Assembly (NCBI RefSeq): GCF_947496855.1
Contig: NZ_CANMED010000005.1
Coordinates: 534,994 to 598,993, forward strand
Direction: 5' to 3'
Source of the DNA: an uncultured Aquimarina sp.
Lineage (GTDB): Bacteria > Bacteroidota > Bacteroidia > Flavobacteriales > Flavobacteriaceae
DNA: 64,000 bases
A program made the position numbers and the translations under genes. Below the pieces are notes generated by a model. It made no database searches and was not told the origin of the DNA. It saw only the letters and a list, made by a program, of their open reading frames with translations. How positions within the stretch are numbered: the first letter of the stretch is position 1; each line of letters begins with the position of its first letter. Positions 62,901 to 64,000 of the stretch are shown here, piece by piece.

Positions 62901-62996
62901 GCTTATGGTACCGAAAACAATTAATATTATTAACAGTACAGCTTTTTTGGGTAATAGTGTTTTCATAAGCTGCTTTATTTGAGTTGTGTTGTTCAT
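48000..62996 (-). CDS. Giant SprB-like T9SS adhesin (about 5000 residues)
   Basis: A 4998-residue cell-surface protein secreted by the type IX system. An N-terminal signal helix (VLLIILIVFGTISNISAQ) is followed by a domain with RLVYAGLYWSAN and FRDIKFKVPGG, interrupted by a PA domain (~187-297). A DUF11-like domain comes next (FVNGTVVITDVLPPNTNLLG). About forty SprB-like modules of 80-95 residues run to ~4880, each with 'C.GD.DG.I.V...GG...Y.Y' and 'G.YTV.VTD..GC'. The last ~95 residues (48003-48290) are a type B sorting domain (NYFTPDGDGTNDMWYPR, KVFDRYGRLL, GWDGIYQG, PSGDYWFTI). I start at ATG 62996; an ATG at 62966 or a GTG at 63023 are alternatives. Likely roles are gliding or adhesion. 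Confidence 0.93.
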   Translation of the reverse strand: MNNTTQIKQLMKTLLPKKAVLLIILIVFGTISNISAQESVPLTPRPGAEFSNIRGNMVMTGNDIVGVIEDDNGTTFTNPNRNYNGNDNNGNYTTAFIDVDNDNSTFSSSEAGLTVPREDCSRLVYAGLYWSANYYMARANSPNNFGNNEISSNSDTNTALIINNGPLAQQYTARNSEFSNDNSEIQRNPVTSYLVVAQPVNGCGITNGAQLSGNIAVIRDGGSCSLREKVVNAQNVGAVGVVIVNDGGLLPRMTGNGPTINIPSVSIGNDDINNANFGGGDLIPLLQAETNVVLATLSTDEGNDILNNLPLTDPRKQGPADFRDIKFKVPGGTYVDVTASSVVFDGYRNTPTNPLGDNANDELPYVCYADVTSLLDPANPFGTYTVANMNATQGFTSGGDGACGGWFIVAIYEDQQESAKFISTSDGFVQIFSGQTPLRFTYSGFTTPTGASEPVNVRFGTSSLEGDTSLGGDELRIVNTSGTTTALGQGNASANPRTNFFNGSISFDGNYITDRTPNSENTQGFDMDYFELPNVTKDLVGNGQTSATFELFTDRDRYSVFFNAFSVTIIEPELRIIKKVFDLDGSTEITGGNVELGDEVFYDLEIENIGNEDFVNGTVVITDVLPPNTNLLGVVDATLPPGVTYTEISPGVLQFNIPSSIVETPNDEPVGDGDAPIFIRFRAQLVSSCEELRDACSDVITNSATATYTGLQSGTPGSTTSSSQLGVCGDQLNEASNILVNIPACQLDVTFCDDELLLVAGTGYNQYTWSGPGIATPVVTNVNFFNVPNPQTGVYMVVKEDTDGVDPSCMSLTEEFTVTAFRDITNPVLDYVNGTTIVTEDCSGVLIPQILLCGDQTQLLETNFDPSSLDDISWQRLTPSGSCVLDPNDPCSLLDGNCTDANWVEVTGGDTESYTVSEAGDYRILAEFDGGCIIPFYFSVFKNDYQPDLTMNPIECGSDGSVSVINVPTNFAFSLTPGGPYTNTTGIFPISTAGDVTVYAIDTTFPGCEYSETINVPSIDPSFSVTGVDPSCVNDDNGTGFGRININVTGGIPEYQYTISSPALGAADPIIVPNSSANNGNYTQNNLPAGTYTVEVISNRPTPECVFDATVTINPAPAFDAEVVLLAPETCDSGALVQVNVLNGSGNYLYDNGDGNFVACNIFEIPSPANPATTYTFRISDNSIPSGSPACVISASIDNITPYEPIVIDNVTVTQPPCPGDTGQIQVDVSPTVAGRLYTYQLWDCAADPNCGNGISDPADPNDEDPSLWTLVNDISSTGSQTITFTGVPDGNSYVVQVTHANTTPAITNADCTFPVPEPIICPVTEYGFSISSPIGITADVTLERPLSCIVGSEDAIIQVDNIAGGSGTYEWSLDNVTFTNITTTPFDILVSTDGSYTIYIRNQGSGDCAAPFAINVPALIPIDSITFTPGNSDCTAQNSEVSFEAQPPLSAADIAAGVVYEYDVSPDPATGTGATGNTGFLTTNSYTIAQGVTYTITARRSDDQCTFTDDYRVDVIDPIDITNAVETTPVVCVGESNGALSFNVINSTSFDYIVTLTSSGAVVDSGNGITTSPVNVTGLAAGNYTITVTDTNPGGSGSPLNCSDTATVDITEPATPLTFTTAATETNCSADTGTITVTANGGRGNYQYRLLDSGGGVIVDYPNTNNVFTGLAADTYTIFVRDGNSATACEINNTETIVQSASPTIALATGGDNCYDGTDQATQWVTITAGIPAPLGPFEYSLNGGTGVLITFLPVATPAPANTFEIPNLTPGNYTVVVTNTATNCSTAALPFTINPELTITADLANDINCNEDASLTFVPAGGSTVYTQFDLYAQGSPPTLVQANITSPHTISTPGTYVVQVTDDQGCTAFSNPETVTAYEAIATSAPVITNPDCPTDNGSIEITVTAGEGPFTYVLDGDVTTTQGPTGTGPITFNNVPVGPHTITITDGSGASPACTLDVNATIIAPVTITADIDITQEYRCDATGSSTTPQLGTITVSNPANGTPPYAYSIDGVDFSNTTGIFTGLTDGTYTLFIRDANTVSCPINLGQLTIDPLVQVTDLSFAATQVQCPALEADVTLTPTLDGTSTVMYEITAPITVGPQVSNVFTGLTSGTTYTFLARTDTDGCVYTETFTVPTIDLIAVNATIVNEPLCNGQSTGELSFTVSGIDLITETYEYEVSIGGTIVAQATGQNTATIPTGDILAAGTYDILVTDERTNCTATDQVIIGEPDVITFTIDPIDQDCVANTSTVSISNVMGGSGVGYTWILNDSGGTAVGPSRPVTDPYLNVPNGTGYQIIVTDSNSCVSAIQNLDINQLPQIAATVDTGSDFCLDDGTVSFTINIDGTNSGTPDYIYNVALGGTIVIPDTNVGALTTFTTTPALTQAGTYTITITDSNGCPVTLTETIAEAVSLDVTQVADITCNAAGTPVDASFSFVVNGGYTPYDIAVSFNGGAFVDHITNGTTPFVDYVATSGAGTYIFRVTDDRGCAFTTSPFTVTDPAPIAITANDVNVACFGDTGTAVIIVNGTETPYEIDFENTGTFVTITGTQITFPNLSEAVYDFTVRSARGCLETGTVEIIAPDEIVEVSRVETPVTCGGSVIVTELGAIDLEIAGGTGPYTYSLVNAIDFSTILSTVGPTASTTVRFDSLDFGQYFIFVEDDNGCVSNPDPIGPFNIFSPPDDLIQSVVPTGNCLDGVIFDISVQGGSGVAAIPVNPPPGFDIRIVGETGPLGTFVPLNDEPLNATVVDATTPIRIHRYGGMTAGVFDVLQFNRTYILEVRDNATGCLYQELVPPVTPPSDPDIINFTSTDVTCNEVPALDDGEISFEISGYDPTVTSVSWEVFDQFTNVSLGAAFSGTSAVVSPATVPVTISNFPPGRYYVIIREDNGTLCSNRQEFEIDLPDPLTSVATNLTAANSCGTNAQVIMDTDGGTPFGIPPTTDGYTYAVVADGAGDPGTYPLNDNTIDLGNTAGDFDIWVADLNGCSFGPVDVTVVVNPLPTVVASFIDDCAYDNSNVIDVDGTGLGTLLYQIDGGTAVTGSIDNNNHQFIVSTPGTYTITITDDSGCSASTPVTVYDELVISAAFTTAPDCENATGVITATVTSGNEQGALTFELQDSLGGVVQAGVVGTSPFIFNTVGPGDYVVVVTDAGRGAAPFCSFSAPVSIDAPTPPVLVPETTFVTCIGDTDGVITAALTAASTDADPAVIYEYRISAPIADVTPFQTSPVFSGLGIGTYTIEVRVTKPNGALNVICLDTEPNYIIDQPSLPVATVVLETPYGCTGAAINLPVITVDNFSGGNSPYTISYTDPSGNTVGPVDPATLDTDTGLAGIQIIANESGNYTFTVFDTNDCPNVLVPFNIPAFPVMTDAVVNLVTGINCTTNTEEVTVTVTGGTGPFDFIEINGAVPSQIGVASGGATTTSASFFLPGVGNYIFRVFDQGTQCSIETLPYEITPYDTIEAEIAVVTPNILCFGDATGNIELTVTGHTGPYNYTVTNTTTGTVTGPIGADTTVQNPITITGLEAGSIQVSIVDPVSTCNDISNVVNIAQPTELLLALDSNTNANCNDDGRVVVTASGGTAPYTFTATDVPSGGTFTTTSTTGIFDLPVIGASTDYTISVVDDNSCTSNPVSIPVTVNRTDNPVLNPLAVDDVCTHDGSYVISASGTSNVPVPPGSGILRFQLDTGVIEDANNGSTAHTFTVATPGTYTVTAYDENGCPSNVESITILPELTATADFTMDPTCRDVDGTITVTVSGGSDFAVNPGNFTFTLRDEATNAIVAGPQVGNNIFTPIAAGDYIVEITDVNIAGITTPCTITIDVPELTVPLDPIPSASSTAVSCVGATDGTVTVTLQTGTDLDGPYTYQIYVDDGTGNPDLAQQVGVDQIDNPVFTDLPFGDYVVVVTSGRSCSGQVPVTVANATQVAVVISQSAYSCAADNSSVFPIITVTITAGTAPYSISYETPSGVVVTELDITDANLGTPEIDYEITADEEGDYLISVTDSNSCATNPVTETETVAPFPIMTNPAVAIVTDITCAVDEEVTVSVQGGSGDFLFELIDNTGTVINPPAPVDTPAGVSTANFVLPRTLGIYTFRITDQITMCTITVTHEIDQFDFVELVAAQETPETCLGDADGTINISITGYSGPYNFTILDENGNPTAFTGTGDTTTDPDPYILPVNLPQGLYIVEIVETADPLCTERSNAIAVTGPSAPIVTAISAINTIESCVPGSDGSFQASVTGAQGTVTYTLTPGAISNTTGLFENLTAGLYTVTAEDSQGCTDDEQFTIQSPNAIIVDPIADSSVTCFEDVDGSITIVASGGQGAGTYLYTLTFPDGTTTSGPQSTNVFNNLGAGTYTVTVSDNLNCTATTTAIITEPSEVTVSIDSVTEVTCDINTIDVTISGTSDVAITEYYYIDQDGNQVANGGSGIFIGLGAGEYQFFVEDINGCRSQLSSPVPVIPINQIAITLDLSAANINCFNEETAVIDASVTGGIGDYIFELTNNTTAQTWGPQSESEFRDLPPGNYTYLVRSDRNCASQENFDIINPAEFENIPPQITDVICFGEDNGSIIVFAAGGTPEYSFAISTDPGQFFNDASDGVSFQHTFTNLVPGVYQVFAQDANGCGQVYDVTIGEPDQLMANIVGSVTAETCAGANDGAVTIDITGGSPPYFTSITNNDTDFVEGMLTYMDLPGGITNIFIRDSNDCPITLPVDIPEGVILNGVMSPRADCPIYNSDGTVSQPPVYYIDVILGDDSVDTDILYNLVSLDGGVSPGDSLSPTFTVEPGEYQGTMTYVPSGCVFDLGTITIDEYVPLLPPIALMTNNPQDPNEYEIRLGGTEPYNNSYTYFVAIIPSGSTVNDLIDSDYRELDTNIFSIDETSFYALRVVDNSFNDCPIISSQELTFINIIIPNYFTPDGDGTNDMWYPRQDPFRDPFFFGNMEVKVFDRYGRLLAQFLGDQGTNNGWDGIYQGSELPSGDYWFTIILNDIDNREFTGHFTLYR
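50330..54000 (-). repeat. Higher-order ~1.9-kb repeat inside the adhesin gene
   Basis: A series of six or seven successive modules recurs in the same order about 1.9-1.96 kb apart. Matching points are CAYDNSNVIDVDG (~53960) with CTHDGSYVISASG (~52040); PYGCTGAAINLPVITV (~53150) with AYSCAADNSSVFPIITV (~51195); FPVMTDAVVNLVTGINC (~52900) with FPIMTNPAVAIVTDITC (~50940); and LCFGDATGNIELTVTGHTGPYNY (split here as ...GDATGNIEL, VTGHTGPYNY; ~52580) with GDADGTINI, ITGYSGPYNF (~50620). The copies are diverged in sequence but keep order and spacing. Confidence 0.75.
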
Positions 62997-63022
62997 TCTA
63001 ATATTTTTTGGGGTACTACTCA

Positions 63023-64000
63023 CTATTCTATTTTTAATATATAAAGGTCGCCATCATATGTATTATTCACATTAGAAAACAAACTTCCCTTAGCCTGATC
63101 TAGGCTATCAAATTTATCTAAATAGACATATATGTAATTATCCTTCGGATTTCTGAAAAACTTAGGTTCTAATCCTTGAGATTTAAGTCTATCCATTCCT
63201 CTTTCAAAATAATTTTCTCTCTTAAAAATATTGGTGATCAAGTAATAACCATTCTCAATGTTATGACCTCCTATATATGATAAGCTCTCAGTCAATACGG
63301 TATCATCCTTCACTGTATCCTTAATCAATCGCGTTTCTTGTACTAATCTTTTTAGAGATTCTACTCTACTCTTAGCAATATGTAATATCCACATATCACC
63401 AAAATATTTATTTCCAATATTATTTAAATAATTTTCCGAAGCTTCGTTTTTATCAGCGTAATATTTAATAGATACATACTGATATTGATTTTCTGGATTT
63501 AGAATTATCTGAGCATCATTAAAACCAAGATCATTTAATTTTCCGGTAAAACTATCCGCATATGTGCCACCTCTAAACACATTACCAATTAAATAATATC
63601 CTTCTGGATAACCAGGAATAAACTTAGTAGCAAATTTAGCTTCAGGCCTTGTAGCATCAGCAAACTTGATAAATCTGTTTTTAGAGGTAAGTTTCTTAGA
63701 GCTAGTCGCATCATTAGCACTCTTAACTTCTTCAGCTTCGTCATTCATATTTACCAAAGATTCTAAAAGCTTATTAAATTCTCTCTTATCAAGATTTGTA
63801 GTAGAGGTTAATAATGAATCCCTTGATGCAATCAATTTATCTGTAATCCTACTACTGTTATCTAATTCTTTTTGTATCGCATCTAAGTCCTCACCTCTTA
63901 CTTCAGTAGTCGCAGCTTCTGCTTCCTGACGTAATCGCTCTTCTTCTGCTAACCTTGTAGCTTCTGCTTCCTGACGTAATCGCTCTTCTTCTGCTAATCT
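63023..64000 (-). CDS. Partial SprD-like companion protein with coiled-coil repeat and duplicated SPOR-like C-terminus
   Basis: The frame is open from the right edge (64000) to the stop at 63023, giving the last 325 residues. The visible start is a charged coiled coil made of 15-residue repeats (RLAEEERLRQEAEAT), then a linker. Two related C-terminal domains follow: EGYYLIGNVFRGGTYADSF...YQYVSIKYYADKNEA...GDMWILHI and NGYYLITNIFKRENYFERG...YIYVYLDKFDSLDQA...GDLYILKIE. The SPOR-like pattern suggests cell-envelope binding. The stop TAG shares a base with a possible GTG start of the adhesin. In F. johnsoniae sprD lies directly upstream of sprB, so this is a positional analogue. The N-terminus lies outside the window. 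Confidence 0.75.
   Translation of the reverse strand, partial: RLAEEERLRQEAEATRLAEEERLRQEAEAATTEVRGEDLDAIQKELDNSSRITDKLIASRDSLLTSTTNLDKREFNKLLESLVNMNDEAEEVKSANDATSSKKLTSKNRFIKFADATRPEAKFATKFIPGYPEGYYLIGNVFRGGTYADSFTGKLNDLGFNDAQIILNPENQYQYVSIKYYADKNEASENYLNNIGNKYFGDMWILHIAKSRVESLKRLVQETRLIKDTVKDDTVLTESLSYIGGHNIENGYYLITNIFKRENYFERGMDRLKSQGLEPKFFRNPKDNYIYVYLDKFDSLDQAKGSLFSNVNNTYDGDLYILKIE
63911..64000 (-). repeat. 45-bp in-frame tandem repeat (two visible copies)
   Basis: Copies at 63956-64000 and 63911-63955 are identical except near their junctions (AGA/AGG at the start, ACA/GCG at the end). Each encodes 15 residues rich in Glu, Ala, Arg and Leu with heptad-like spacing. The array probably continues beyond the right edge. 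Confidence 0.9.

Noticed and set aside
48535..62982. Many plus-strand frames of 60-130 codons opposite the adhesin gene
   Set aside because: The repetitive Thr/Val/Gly/Asp-rich codons leave few stops on the other strand, so these are compositional shadows.
48000..62996. CRISPR-like or satellite repeats in the adhesin gene
   Set aside because: The repeats are long, diverged, in frame and coding; there are no identical short repeats with unique spacers.
62994..63023. GTG at 63023 as the adhesin start
   Set aside because: It overlaps the upstream stop codon and adds a long polar stretch before the signal helix; ATG at 62996 is preferred, although ATG at 62966 remains possible.

Overview
The window looks like the chromosome of a marine flavobacterium (Bacteroidota, Flavobacteriaceae; an Aquimarina-like genus is my guess). 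The DNA is AT-rich. Candidate promoters carry the Bacteroidota -7 box TAnnTTTG, and Shine-Dalgarno sequences are not evident. The gene families are typical of the group: PorP/SprF, a giant SprB-like adhesin with a type IX secretion (T9SS) type B sorting domain, a GH3-family protein, and a DUF4837-like lipoprotein beside a LysM lytic transglycosylase. No tRNA, rRNA, CRISPR array or intact insertion sequence was found.

Positions 1-37160 are one collinear minus-strand run of tightly packed, often overlapping genes for surface polysaccharide. Read in the direction of transcription it starts with an M23 peptidase, a GH3-family protein and a large conserved protein with a nucleosidase-like C-terminus. 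Next come a Wzz-like protein, rfbB/rfbA/rfbC, a second Wzz-like protein, rfbD, wecB and wecC. A small lipoprotein follows, then a nonulosonic (legionaminic-type) acid pathway: legB, legC, a NeuD-family acetyltransferase, legI, a GNAT, legG, a PIG-L deacetylase and ptmE. A second, divergent NeuB-like synthase, an SpsF-like cytidylyltransferase and a YhcH/NanQ protein come after that. The run ends in two assembly blocks. One has Wzx, an unknown GT-B-like protein, Wzy, an acetyltransferase and a ligase/polymerase. The other has a WecG/TagA glycosyltransferase, a WecA-type initiating transferase, a second Wzx, a methyltransferase, a GT2, a second Wzy and a GT4. A third ligase/polymerase-like membrane gene is cut by the left edge. 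Together these genes could make dTDP-rhamnose, UDP-ManNAcA and at least one activated nonulosonic acid, then assemble, flip, polymerise and length-control the glycan.

Positions 37161-47016 are housekeeping and envelope genes on both strands: tatA, a small secreted protein, tex, the DUF4837-like lipoprotein, the LysM lytic transglycosylase, pgk, holB and a DoxX-like membrane protein. The divergent M23/tatA intergenic region carries a perfect 27-bp inverted repeat and a CRP-like palindrome.

Positions 47017-64000 (minus strand) hold a gliding/adhesin locus: a PorP/SprF protein, a ~5000-residue SprB-like adhesin, and the C-terminal part of an upstream companion protein with a 15-residue coiled-coil tandem repeat. 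The order matches sprD-sprB-sprF of gliding flavobacteria. The adhesin contains a higher-order repeat of about 1.9 kb and a PA domain inserted in its N-terminal domain.
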